The notes beneath the pieces were generated by a model, which had not been told where the DNA came from, made no database searches, and was given only the letters and a program-made list of their open reading frames with translations. A stretch of 64,000 nucleotides of DNA from Bacillus sp. SLBN-46. GTDB taxonomy: Bacteria > Bacillota > Bacilli > Bacillales > Cytobacillaceae. A program made the position numbers and the translations under genes. The stretch covers positions 3,293,001 through 3,357,000 of the forward strand of contig NZ_JAVIZM010000001.1 in the NCBI RefSeq assembly GCF_031453555.1. The letters are read 5' to 3'. Of the stretch, positions 54,929 to 63,408 are shown one piece after another (the stretch's first letter is position 1; each line of letters opens with the position of its first letter).

Positions 54929-55339
54929 TTATAGGTAATTAGTTATGTAGCCACCAGACTGATTTTTTCGATCTTGGCTGTTCTCTTTTTCTGTACTGTG
55001 TTGGTTATTCAGTTGATTAATACGACTCATACAGTTCTTACATGTTCTTCCTGCTCGAATCATCGTTCCACATGTTTCACAAGGGTACGTTAGATTAGGG
55101 AAACTTCCCATAATTAATCGACCGGATAAAATAAATTGACGGATTTGAGCAACGGACACCTTGGTTTCGTCACTTACTTCTTGAAGAGTGCTGCCGGGAT
55201 ATTCACGTAGAAAAGCAGCCACTTTTAAAAAATCCTCTTCAATTTTTTTATGACAATCATCACAAATATCTCTTACACGAAAGTAAAGCTTTTTGCATTT
55301 TGGACAATTACCTAACTGTGGCGTTGCCAAAAGTCCCAC
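54929..55339 (-). CDS. yvyF: YvyF-like flagellar operon protein with zinc-ribbon cysteines
   Basis: This 136-residue protein carries Cys pairs at the N-terminus (CPKC, residues 12-15; CDDC, 26-29) and near residues 92-109 (CETC, CKNC), with a helix-turn-helix-like GSTLQEVSDETKVSVAQIRQFILSGRL between. It fits TIGR03826 (YvyF), of unknown function. The GTG at 55339 almost touches its ribosome binding site; the TTG at 55330 (AAGGA about 10 bases upstream) is an alternative start. Confidence 0.88.
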   Translation of the reverse strand: MGLLATPQLGNCPKCKKLYFRVRDICDDCHKKIEEDFLKVAAFLREYPGSTLQEVSDETKVSVAQIRQFILSGRLIMGSFPNLTYPCETCGTMIRAGRTCKNCMSRINQLNNQHSTEKENSQDRKNQSGGYITNYL

Positions 55340-55351
55340 ATCCTTCTACTT

Positions 55352-55400
55352 AATTCATATCTATTTATACTAGATAAGTAGACTAAAATAGATATGAATT
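55352..55400. repeat. 15-bp perfect inverted repeat between cheY and yvyF
   Basis: AATTCATATCTATTT (55352-55366) and its exact complement at 55386-55400 are separated by 19 bases. It abuts the cheY stop. There is no T run after it, so it is not a standard terminator; it may stabilise the 3' end of the upstream message or be an operator. Confidence 0.7.
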
Positions 55401-55763
55401 TTAGCTACCCAATACTTTATTAATTGATTCCATTACTCGGTCCGCTTGGAATGGTTTTACTACGAAATCTTTTGCACCAGCTTGAATAGCCTCTAACACC
55501 ATTGGTTGCTGACCCATTGCAGAACACATAATGATTTTAGCCTGCGGTGCAAATGCTTTAATTTCCTTAACAGCAGTAATTCCATCTTTTTCAGGCATTG
55601 TAATGTCCATTGTCACAATATCAGGATTTAGTTCACGGTATTTATCTATGGCGTCTGCTCCATTTACAGCTTCACCAGCAACCTCTAGTCCATTTTTTGT
55701 TAAAATATCCTTCAACATCATACGCATAAATGCTGCATCATCAACGATTAATACCCTTGCCAT
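55401..55763 (-). CDS. cheY: chemotaxis response regulator CheY
   Basis: This 120-residue receiver protein has the acidic pocket VDDAAF (Asp9/10), phospho-acceptor Asp53 in DIVTMDITMPEKDG, CSAMGQQ switch residue near 81 and Lys in VVKPF near 104. Phospho-CheY binds FliM/FliY to change rotation. It follows fliY by 30 bases, as in B. subtilis. Confidence 0.96.
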   Translation of the reverse strand: MARVLIVDDAAFMRMMLKDILTKNGLEVAGEAVNGADAIDKYRELNPDIVTMDITMPEKDGITAVKEIKAFAPQAKIIMCSAMGQQPMVLEAIQAGAKDFVVKPFQADRVMESINKVLGS

Positions 55764-55793
55764 AGTTTACTCCTCCATTATTCTTCTAGATTG

Positions 55794-56918
55794 TTAGTTT
55801 GTCATTTTGGTTAAACGATCTATCGGGCTAACAATGTCAGTAATTCGCACACCGAAACTTTCTTCAATTACCACGACTTCCCCCTTAGCTATCAGCTTAT
55901 GATTTGCTAAGATATCCACAGGTTCTCCAGCCAATTTATCTAATTGAATAACGGCGCCAGGTCCTAACTCTAGGATTTTACGAATTTGCATTTTTGTACG
56001 CCCTAGCTCCACCGTAATTTCTAGTGGAATATCAAATAACATATCAATATTCCCTGCATGAGAACTTCCAGATGGGGTCTCGGAAAAGGAAGCATATTCA
56101 ACCTTTTGTACATTCGCATTAATTGGCGTTTGTGTAGTGTTTTGTGAAACAGTGGTTGTTTCTTTTGGAGTTACGGATACAGATTCCACTGCAACAGGTT
56201 GAGTTGTTGGTGGAGAAACCACTTCTTTCTCGACAATCTTACTTGATTTAGCAGGTTCACTTATAGAAAGAATTTTTTGAATCATTTCCTTCCCAAAGGA
56301 TAAAGGAATAAATTGAATCATATTTGAATCAATAAGACTTCCTACCTTCAATCGGAAAGAAATTTCCAGAATAATATCTTCTTCCAGATCTTCTAATTTC
56401 TTAGGTGGGAAACCTAGGACATCGATTATTGGTGGTGAAATATCTACCTTTTGACTAAATATGGTCGACATAGATGTCGCTGCAGATCCCATCATTTGAT
56501 TCATAGCTTCCTGAACTGCACTAAGATGCAATTCTGAAAGTTCAGGTTCAAGTATAGTGCCATCTCCGCCCATCATCAAATTGGCAATTATTTTTGCATC
56601 ATTCTCTTTAATCATTAATAAATTTTTTCCACGGATACCTTCCGTATAATCTACATGAACAGCTACATGCTTTTCACTTATTAGCTCTTCCATCTGTTCC
56701 TTTTCAATTACAGACAATGTAGGTGTCGTAATTTCCACCCGTTGATTCAGTAAAGAAGATAATGCTGTGGTAGAACTCCCTAAAGCGATATTTCCAATCT
56801 CCCCTAAAGCGTCCTGCTCCATAGAGCTTAAGAAATCATCAATCGATATACTGTTTTTTTCATTCATTTGATTAAACAGTGCATTAATCTCTTCTTGAGA
56901 TAATAACCCCTCGTTCAT
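55794..56918 (-). CDS. fliY: flagellar motor switch phosphatase FliY
   Basis: This 374-residue C-ring protein combines an N-terminal FliM-like segment (EGLLSQEEINALFNQM), a CheC-like CheY-P phosphatase domain with both ExxN motifs (EIGN and EAMN), a low-complexity linker (about 250-295) and a C-terminal FliN/SpoA domain (MLFDIPLEITVELGRTKMQIRKILELGPGAVIQLDKLAGEPVDI). The ATG at 56918 overlaps the fliM stop and has AAGGAGATGA upstream; a longer frame from 56969 is inside fliM. Confidence 0.95.
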   Translation of the reverse strand: MNEGLLSQEEINALFNQMNEKNSISIDDFLSSMEQDALGEIGNIALGSSTTALSSLLNQRVEITTPTLSVIEKEQMEELISEKHVAVHVDYTEGIRGKNLLMIKENDAKIIANLMMGGDGTILEPELSELHLSAVQEAMNQMMGSAATSMSTIFSQKVDISPPIIDVLGFPPKKLEDLEEDIILEISFRLKVGSLIDSNMIQFIPLSFGKEMIQKILSISEPAKSSKIVEKEVVSPPTTQPVAVESVSVTPKETTTVSQNTTQTPINANVQKVEYASFSETPSGSSHAGNIDMLFDIPLEITVELGRTKMQIRKILELGPGAVIQLDKLAGEPVDILANHKLIAKGEVVVIEESFGVRITDIVSPIDRLTKMTN

Positions 56919-56919
56919 T

Positions 56920-57894
56920 TTATATGTCATCTCCTTCAGAGTGGATTGTTTGATCGATCTGGATTGCATAATGTCCTTTTTGAAGGCCTGGATTTCCTAA
57001 AAATCTTGTGACTTGACCTACTTTGACTTCAATTTTCCCGGTCTCGATGCCGATCACATCTCCAATCTGTAGGTTGAAAAGTTCAGAAATGGGTAGTGTC
57101 GCCCTGCCTAGCTCTGCAATGACGGGAACACCAATTGTGTCCAAGTTTTGCTTAATTTTATCCTGCTGCGGGACGCTTGATCTCGACATGGAAGATAGCC
57201 ATTGATGCGTTGATAATTTCGGTAATACAGGTTCTACTATTAGATGCGGAAGACATAAAGTCATTCTCCCCGTAATTTCTCCAATAGTAACATGAAGTGC
57301 GATAACAATCACCGTGTCATTCGGGGACGAAATTTGAATAAATTGTGGATTGGATTCAATTGTCTCCCATCTCACATGAATATTTTCAATGTTTTTCCAT
57401 GCACTTTGATACATATCAGATGCACGAGAAAAAATCTTTTGCATGAGAACCGTTTCAATTTCCGTTAATGTTCCATTTCGGCTAGATGAATCACCCTGGC
57501 CTCCCAACAACCGTTCTAAAATTGCATAGGCCACTTGAGGATTCATTTCCATAATCATCTTGCCATCCATCGGATTAACTTGAAACACGTTCAAAATAGT
57601 TCGCGAGGGGATAGACGCGATAAATTCTTGGTAGTTCACTTGGTCTACCAAATCAATTTGTATTTGGACGAAGGTTCGAAGCTGAGCCGAAAGATAGGAA
57701 GTTAATAAACGTGTAAAATTCTCATGAATTCTTGTAATACTTCGTAATTGTTCCTTTGAATAACGCATTGCGCGCTTAAAATCATATAGTTTTACTTTTT
57801 CTTCCTTCACTGTTACATCTGATGCCTGTATTTCACCACTATTTAGTGCTGATAATAGAGCATCGATTTCTTGTTGCGATAACACATCTGCCAA
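56920..57894 (-). CDS. fliM: flagellar motor switch protein FliM
   Basis: This 324-residue switch protein has the CheY-P-binding N-terminus LSQQEIDALLSAL, a middle CheC-like domain (AMRYSKEQLRSITRIHENFTRLLTSYLS...) and a C-terminal SpoA domain (VPVIAELGRATLPISELFNLQIGDVIGIE). It follows flgE without fliL or swrD, which precede fliM in B. subtilis. Confidence 0.97.
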   Translation of the reverse strand: MADVLSQQEIDALLSALNSGEIQASDVTVKEEKVKLYDFKRAMRYSKEQLRSITRIHENFTRLLTSYLSAQLRTFVQIQIDLVDQVNYQEFIASIPSRTILNVFQVNPMDGKMIMEMNPQVAYAILERLLGGQGDSSSRNGTLTEIETVLMQKIFSRASDMYQSAWKNIENIHVRWETIESNPQFIQISSPNDTVIVIALHVTIGEITGRMTLCLPHLIVEPVLPKLSTHQWLSSMSRSSVPQQDKIKQNLDTIGVPVIAELGRATLPISELFNLQIGDVIGIETGKIEVKVGQVTRFLGNPGLQKGHYAIQIDQTIHSEGDDI

Positions 57895-57953
57895 AGGGCA
57901 TCCCCCTAACTCTTCCCTGAGTTATTGAATCTTCTTAGTCATTACTCACTATA

Positions 57954-58844
57954 CTATCGTTTTAAGTTGACCACTTCTTCTAATATAGAATCGGAAGTAG
58001 TAATCGTTCTTGCATTTGCTTGGAAACCACGTTGTGCAACAATCATTTCTGTAAATTCTTCCGTTAGATCCACGTTAGACATTTCTAGAACTCCAGTGTT
58101 GATTGTACCACCTTTATTATCTTCGATACGTCCCAGTTGAGGTGCACCAGAGTTTCCATTCACTTGAAAAAATGTATTTCCAACCTTAGTAAGTCCACCA
58201 GGATTAGATACAACTGCAGTGGCTAAAGAAATATCGTCAGTTGGATCGTTAGTTTCGTTCATGTAGTATTGATTATTAGTTGAATCAAACGCTAATTTCC
58301 CACTCTTCCCGTCTTCACGGACAACATATACATAACCACTCGGATCAATGGAATAAGACGTGAAATTCATTCCTTCTTTATCATCGGCTTTAATGTTAAT
58401 TCGAACAGGACTTCCTGCTTCATTTACTCCTAATACATAAAATCCATTAGAGGTAACTAAGTCACCATTGGCATCTCGGTTAAAGTTTCCCGCCCTAGTT
58501 AAATAAGTTTCATTTCCATTGGCTTCAGGACTTACAACAAAAAATGCATCACCATCGATAGCCAAATCGGTACCAACATTTGTTGTCATTGGACTTCCAG
58601 GTGTAAAAATGTTATCAATAGAGCCAATCTTAGTTCCAAGACCAACCTGTTTTGGATTTACGCCTCCGCGGTCTCCTGTAGGTGCAGTAGCACCCGCCAT
58701 ATTTTGACTAATAATATCTTGAAACATCACACGACCCTTTTTAAATCCTACAGTATTTACATTCGCAACATTATTTCCGATCATATCTAATTTTGTTTGA
58801 AACCCTTTCATTCCAGAAACTCCGGAGTAAAGCGATTTTAACAT
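57954..58844 (-). CDS. flgE: flagellar hook protein FlgE
   Basis: This 296-residue hook protein has the N-terminus SLYSGVSGMKGFQTKLDMIGNNVANVNTVGFKKGRVMFQDI and the C-terminus LEMSNVDLTEEFTEMIVAQRGFQANARTITTSDSILEEVVNLKR. It is sometimes named FlgG in Bacillus annotations. It lies between flgD and fliM. Confidence 0.95.
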   Translation of the reverse strand: MLKSLYSGVSGMKGFQTKLDMIGNNVANVNTVGFKKGRVMFQDIISQNMAGATAPTGDRGGVNPKQVGLGTKIGSIDNIFTPGSPMTTNVGTDLAIDGDAFFVVSPEANGNETYLTRAGNFNRDANGDLVTSNGFYVLGVNEAGSPVRINIKADDKEGMNFTSYSIDPSGYVYVVREDGKSGKLAFDSTNNQYYMNETNDPTDDISLATAVVSNPGGLTKVGNTFFQVNGNSGAPQLGRIEDNKGGTINTGVLEMSNVDLTEEFTEMIVAQRGFQANARTITTSDSILEEVVNLKR

Positions 58845-58877
58845 TGTATGTTCCTCCTCAATCTAATTTTTATGATA

Positions 58878-59315
58878 TTAGTTCGTTTCAGTTGAAACTT
58901 GTTTTATTTCAGTAACTTTTGTCATAGGGACTTTTTCATTTCCGACAAGGTAAAAATAATTCCCTTCCTGACTTGAAACCCCTTTAACCACACCGGTTAC
59001 AGGGCCTATAGCACCATCTGGAGTCCAGCTAACCTCTTTGCCAATTACTGCTGCAAATTGACTCATTTGATTGCCTGTAAACTTTTCAAATGCCTTATTT
59101 AGGTTTGTCATCTGTTCTAAAGAACTGAATGTTGCCATTTGAGCAATGAAATCTTTATCTTGAAGAGGACTTGACGGATCTTGGTTAGCCAATTGTGTTG
59201 TCAAGATTTTCAAAAATTCATCCTTACCAAGGGCGCTCTTTTGTTCAAAAGGCTTTACATTATTATAAATTGAATTATTTTTAGCAACTGAAGTAACATC
59301 CACCCAATTACTCAT
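58878..59315 (-). CDS. flgD: flagellar hook cap protein FlgD
   Basis: This 145-residue hook scaffolding protein is marked by ALGKDEFLKILTTQLANQDPSSPLQDKDFIAQMATFSSLEQMTNLN, the FlgD signature. The ATG at 59315 has AAGGAG 9 bases upstream; a longer frame overlaps the end of fliK and has no ribosome binding site. It is short and lacks the Ig-like domains of longer FlgD, as in B. subtilis. Confidence 0.94.
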   Translation of the reverse strand: MSNWVDVTSVAKNNSIYNNVKPFEQKSALGKDEFLKILTTQLANQDPSSPLQDKDFIAQMATFSSLEQMTNLNKAFEKFTGNQMSQFAAVIGKEVSWTPDGAIGPVTGVVKGVSSQEGNYFYLVGNEKVPMTKVTEIKQVSTETN

Positions 59316-59331
59316 TTCAAATGGCTCCTTC

Positions 59332-60954
59332 CTATGCAGTGAAATCAATTCGTGAGGTAGTCCTTTGAGTAGCTCCCCCATATGTAATAGGTAAAACCTC
59401 TCTAGTGTGCTCTATTTGTTCAGCCATTTCCTGTTGTTCTTTTGGTCCATTCTCGGATGATGAAGTAAATGTACGCTGTTCACGAGATGATTGGGATCCA
59501 TCTTGAGAAAAGGATAGGCCTGCCTGAGTAGAATCTACAGTTACAGGAGTTTGCTGGACAACATCAAGTTTTTGGACCTGATATCCATACTGCTGCAACG
59601 CTAACTTTAAGTGTTGAAGTTGCCCTTCCAAGGCTTCTTTTGCCATTGGTGTATCTGTCAATATTTGGGCTGAAACCTGCCCATGATTAGAACTTACTTT
59701 AATTTCAATATGACCTAAATGTTCAGGAAATAAAGAAAATTTCGCTTCTGTACTTCCTGATTTACCTTCAGTTACCTTCATGAAGCGACCAATCCACTCA
59801 CTTACTTCCGGAGCAAAATCAGAAACTTCTAGATTAGGAGTTAAGGTTTCTACTTTCAACTCATTACCTATGACTTTTTGTTGATTATTCAACAAAATTG
59901 TCGGTATATTGATTGTTGTAGTATCCTCTGAATGTGTGGTGGCAGTCATTCGTGCCACTCGATTCCCCTCATGTCCATTCTTTCCTATCTGAGGTATGGG
60001 AATAGCTGAAAAAGTCACTTGATTTTTATCCAAACTTACCCTTTGTTGTGGTACTTGATTAGGATTAAGATTAACTTGTACCCCAGAATGCATTTCATTC
60101 AAAATTATCTGAATTTTCTCATCAATATTAGTTGGAATTACAATGGTTTTTTGCTCTTTTATTCCTTCAATTAACTTGTTTAGTTTTTCTAGCAACTGAT
60201 TTATTTCCAAGGGTGACACATTTAATTCTTTTCCCCTCCGCAACTCCTGTACTAAAAAATTGCTAACCTCTTCAACTGGTTTAGATAGGGTATAGGAATC
60301 AGTTTGAGTAACAAATGATGGAGAATCAGTGTCCAATTGTAGATTTTGGGGTGCTTCACTTATCTGCTGCATTTGCTGTATTCCAGCAATTAATGCCGTC
60401 AAGAAAGCATCTATTTTATCCCAATCGTCATCACTAAAAGTTAACGGTTTCTGTTGGTCATTTTCACTAGTTATATTTAATAAATCAGACTGATTCGTTT
60501 CACCTGAAAGACTTACTAATGGTAACTGAGTTTTTTCTTGTGAAGAGTCAACATCTTCTGTATTCATGTTCACTAAGGAATATAACGTATCTAATTTAAA
60601 AATTGGGATATATTTATCGCTTTCAGCAGTATATTTTTCTAAGTTAATTGGGTCATATGCCATTACTTTTAATAAACCTTGTGTATTTTCTCCACCCATT
60701 ATGGTCGAATTAATTAAAGCCTCGTCTTGAATCGGCTTTAACAGTTCAGAGCCCCCTAATGGATTCGGTGTTTTTTGTTTAGAGAGTTCAGATTCCTGTT
60801 TGCCAATCTCCTGTGTTTGACTTGAACAACTAAACATTGCTAATACCTGTTCAAAGGAATTTCCAGTATTGCCAGATTGTAAGGCAATCTTGGATTTCCC
60901 ACCATTCTGTTGATTTGTTTGATTTATTTTGATGTCAATTTGAGTAAGCCCCAA
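59332..60954 (-). CDS. fliK: flagellar hook-length control protein FliK
   Basis: This 540-residue exported ruler protein has a long Gln/Asn/Ser-rich N-terminal part and a C-terminal Flg_hook domain (about 400-470: AKFSLFPEHLGHIEIKVSSNHGQVSAQILTDTPMAKEALEGQLQHLKLALQQYGYQV). The start is TTG at 60954 with GGAGG 8 bases upstream. In B. subtilis fliK follows ylxF; here it is split from the fliF-fliJ genes by more than 35 kb. Confidence 0.92.
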   Translation of the reverse strand: MGLTQIDIKINQTNQQNGGKSKIALQSGNTGNSFEQVLAMFSCSSQTQEIGKQESELSKQKTPNPLGGSELLKPIQDEALINSTIMGGENTQGLLKVMAYDPINLEKYTAESDKYIPIFKLDTLYSLVNMNTEDVDSSQEKTQLPLVSLSGETNQSDLLNITSENDQQKPLTFSDDDWDKIDAFLTALIAGIQQMQQISEAPQNLQLDTDSPSFVTQTDSYTLSKPVEEVSNFLVQELRRGKELNVSPLEINQLLEKLNKLIEGIKEQKTIVIPTNIDEKIQIILNEMHSGVQVNLNPNQVPQQRVSLDKNQVTFSAIPIPQIGKNGHEGNRVARMTATTHSEDTTTINIPTILLNNQQKVIGNELKVETLTPNLEVSDFAPEVSEWIGRFMKVTEGKSGSTEAKFSLFPEHLGHIEIKVSSNHGQVSAQILTDTPMAKEALEGQLQHLKLALQQYGYQVQKLDVVQQTPVTVDSTQAGLSFSQDGSQSSREQRTFTSSSENGPKEQQEMAEQIEHTREVLPITYGGATQRTTSRIDFTA

Positions 60955-61122
60955 ACAGGTTACCTCCTCTCAATTTTACTTCTGTACTACAATTAATCTA
61001 CATTATACCTCATAGACCTGTTTTCGTCATGAAATTTTTCGTAACAAAATCTATTTTATTTTTATCCAATTCGAAGTGTTTTTTTGATTGTTTTTGGCTT
61101 TTCAAAGTTTTATATCTTTTAA

Positions 61123-61157
61123 AAAAACAAGTAGTATACTTGACACTACTTGTTTTG
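61123..61157 (-). terminator. terminator of cheR-cheB
   Basis: AAACAAGTAGT (61126-61136) pairs with ACTACTTGTTT (about 61145-61155); a T run follows on the minus strand. Confidence 0.88.
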
Positions 61158-61171
61158 GTTCCACCTTACTG

Positions 61172-62236
61172 TTAAACATTTTCGGTTATTTCTTTATACA
61201 TTTTTGATAATTTATATTGCCTATCAGCATATCCCGCCTCCAAAACAGCCCTAGGCATACCATAAACAATACAAGTATCCTCTGCTTCTACGAAGACTTT
61301 TCCATGAAACTGTTTCACAAGGCCACAACCCTTCGTCCCGTCCACACCCATGCCAGTTAATATCACGGATAAAAGTCGATCTTTAAAAATTGGCGCTGCC
61401 GAACTAAGAGTTAGATCTATAGAAGGTTTGTATAATTCTTGACCATCGTCATGATTATCCACTTTAAACACGATGGTATCTTCTTGTTTTTCAAAGCGCG
61501 TTTGATAACCGGACGGACATATAAATATTGTCCCTGCTTTAACTTCTTGGTTATTTTGAACTTCTTTTACTTCCATTTGACATAATGTGTTAAACCTATC
61601 GGCTAAATGTTTCGTAAAGCCTGGAGGCATATGTTGCGCAACAACAATGGGCACGGGAAAATTTTTAGGAAAATTAGGCAGAATCGTTTGTAATGCTTTG
61701 GGCCCACCTGTCGAACACCCAATTAAAACCATATCAGCATTCTGCTGAGGTTTGATTGGTTCACCAGGTTCTTCTTGTTTAAGGTAATCTTCATTATTAT
61801 CATTTTCATGGGATACTGGTAAACTATGTGTCCATTTAGCTTCTATAATCCCGGATAAACGTTCGATAAATTCTTTACTTTGATTCTCGCCATTCCGATT
61901 TCTAATCAGGTTATCTTTTAAAAAGAAATCAACAGCCCCCAGCGAAAGAGCCTGTAGGGTTTCCTGGGCCCCATCTTGGGTCCGGGAACTTATCATGACA
62001 ACAGGCACTGGATTTGTCTTCATGATTTGATCCAATGCACTTATTCCATTCATTTCAGGCATCTCCACATCCATGGTGACAAGATCGGGTTTTAGTCGTT
62101 TAACCTTTTCGACTGCTTCCACACCATTTCTTGCAATACCAATCACAAAAAAACGTGGGTCCTCTTCTAGCATTAGACTAATCGCTCTCCTCATAAATGC
62201 AGAGTCATCGACTACTAATACACCGTATTGTTTCAT
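61172..62236 (-). CDS. cheB: chemotaxis methylesterase CheB
   Basis: This 354-residue protein-glutamate methylesterase/deamidase adapts receptors. The receiver domain has phosphoacceptor Asp56 (LVTMDVEMPEMNG). The catalytic domain shows Ser175 in GCSTGGPKALQ, His202 in VVAQHMPPGF and Asp in GMGVDGTKG. AAAGGAA precedes the ATG. It overlaps cheR by 32 bases. Confidence 0.96.
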   Translation of the reverse strand: MKQYGVLVVDDSAFMRRAISLMLEEDPRFFVIGIARNGVEAVEKVKRLKPDLVTMDVEMPEMNGISALDQIMKTNPVPVVMISSRTQDGAQETLQALSLGAVDFFLKDNLIRNRNGENQSKEFIERLSGIIEAKWTHSLPVSHENDNNEDYLKQEEPGEPIKPQQNADMVLIGCSTGGPKALQTILPNFPKNFPVPIVVAQHMPPGFTKHLADRFNTLCQMEVKEVQNNQEVKAGTIFICPSGYQTRFEKQEDTIVFKVDNHDDGQELYKPSIDLTLSSAAPIFKDRLLSVILTGMGVDGTKGCGLVKQFHGKVFVEAEDTCIVYGMPRAVLEAGYADRQYKLSKMYKEITENV

Positions 62237-63047
62237 CCTGATCAGATTCCTTTCGATAATAAAAACTCTTTTCAGAGCGTAATTTTTGAAACCCTAGATT
62301 CGTATCAGTTATTGATTCAGCATGACCAAGAAATAAATAGCCACCCAGAGCTAAATTTTTATTAAAACTCCGAATAACCCTCTTAGTATTATCTTGATCA
62401 AAATAAATCAAAACATTCCTACAAAAAATGATGTCCACTTCACCTATTTCAGCCATATCCTCCTCGTTAAGGAGATTCAAATAATTGAATGTAACCATTC
62501 TTTTTATGGATTCTTTAATTTGAAAGCCACCATTTTCTTCAACAAAATATTTTTTCAATAATGTTTCCGGGATCCTCCGAAATGCAAACGAATTATTATG
62601 ATACCAACCCTTTTCGGCTTTTTGTAGAACCTTCTTATTTATATCTGTAGCAATAATCTCTATAGAACCAGGTAAATATTGACCGGTTTCTTGAATTAGC
62701 ATTGCTATGGTATAGGGCTCCTCCCCGCTCGAACAGGCGGCGCTCCAAATTCTAAGAGGACGGTTTCTAATCCCACCTCTTAGCATGGGCAAAATAGTGG
62801 AGCAACACTCAGTTAATTGATGTTCCTCCCGATAAAAGTAAGTTTCATTAATAGTTAATAACTCAATTAATACATCCCATTCCATGGGAGTTGCTGTCAA
62901 AAAGTCATAGTATTCATCATAATCTAACCCTAGTTCCATTACCCTTTTTGAAATCTTATCTCTAAGGATAGGTAGCCGATCATTAAATCTTAATCCACAA
63001 TAGTCATATATAACCTGGCTTAATTTCGTTAATCCACTCTCATGCAT
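62205..63047 (-). CDS. cheR: chemotaxis methyltransferase CheR
   Basis: This 280-residue SAM-dependent receptor methyltransferase has an N-terminal helical domain (about 1-70) and a SAM domain with RIWSAACSSGEEPYTIAMLIQETG, IEIIATDINKKVLQKAEKG and VDIIFCRNVLIYFD. It is the first gene of the cheR-cheB unit. In B. subtilis cheR lies elsewhere, near aroF, and cheB is in the fla operon. Confidence 0.96.
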   Translation of the reverse strand: MHESGLTKLSQVIYDYCGLRFNDRLPILRDKISKRVMELGLDYDEYYDFLTATPMEWDVLIELLTINETYFYREEHQLTECCSTILPMLRGGIRNRPLRIWSAACSSGEEPYTIAMLIQETGQYLPGSIEIIATDINKKVLQKAEKGWYHNNSFAFRRIPETLLKKYFVEENGGFQIKESIKRMVTFNYLNLLNEEDMAEIGEVDIIFCRNVLIYFDQDNTKRVIRSFNKNLALGGYLFLGHAESITDTNLGFQKLRSEKSFYYRKESDQDETIRCISSR

Positions 63048-63171
63048 TCGATCACCTTATTTCTAGCTACATTTCCTTATTGGAGAGCAGCTATATGTTT
63101 ATTAATGGTTAAATTATTTATCTGCATCGCTGGATAGAAGAACTCAAGCAAGGCATATTAATTCAGCTATA

Positions 63172-63200
63172 AAATTACTAGATAAATAGAATACCGTCAA
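63172..63200 (-). promoter_or_regulatory. likely SigA promoter of cheR-cheB
   Basis: On the minus strand TTGACG (63195-63200), a 17-bp spacer and TAATTT (63172-63177). The 63048-63408 gap also holds the motA promoter and is otherwise very AT-rich. Confidence 0.5.
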
Positions 63201-63320
63201 ATAGATTTTTAGTTTTTAAATTTTAGTTTTTTATTTTTATCTTTTAAAAAAAACTCAAAAACTTATCAAACAATGAGAATTTTCTTCTACTTTATTAAAA
63301 AAATAAAAAATTTGGACACT

Positions 63321-63367
63321 ATCAAAATAAAATCAATATTGTCGAAAATTCATGATTAGCGTACAAT
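63321..63367 (+). promoter_or_regulatory. likely motA promoter with ATCAAAAT box
   Basis: TTGTCG (63339-63344), a 17-bp spacer and TACAAT (63362-63367); ATCAAAAT lies just upstream at 63321-63328. An overlapping alternative, TTGGAC (63312-63317) with AATATT (63335-63340), is possible. No SigD-type -10 is present. Confidence 0.5.
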
Positions 63368-63408
63368 TACTTTACAAAAACTTTTTGATAACATTAAAGG
63401 AGAATATA

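Noticed and set aside
62394..62412. ATCAAAAT-like words inside cheR and near the fliK start (60924-60931)
   Set aside because: They are in coding sequence with ordinary codons and were not counted as regulatory boxes.
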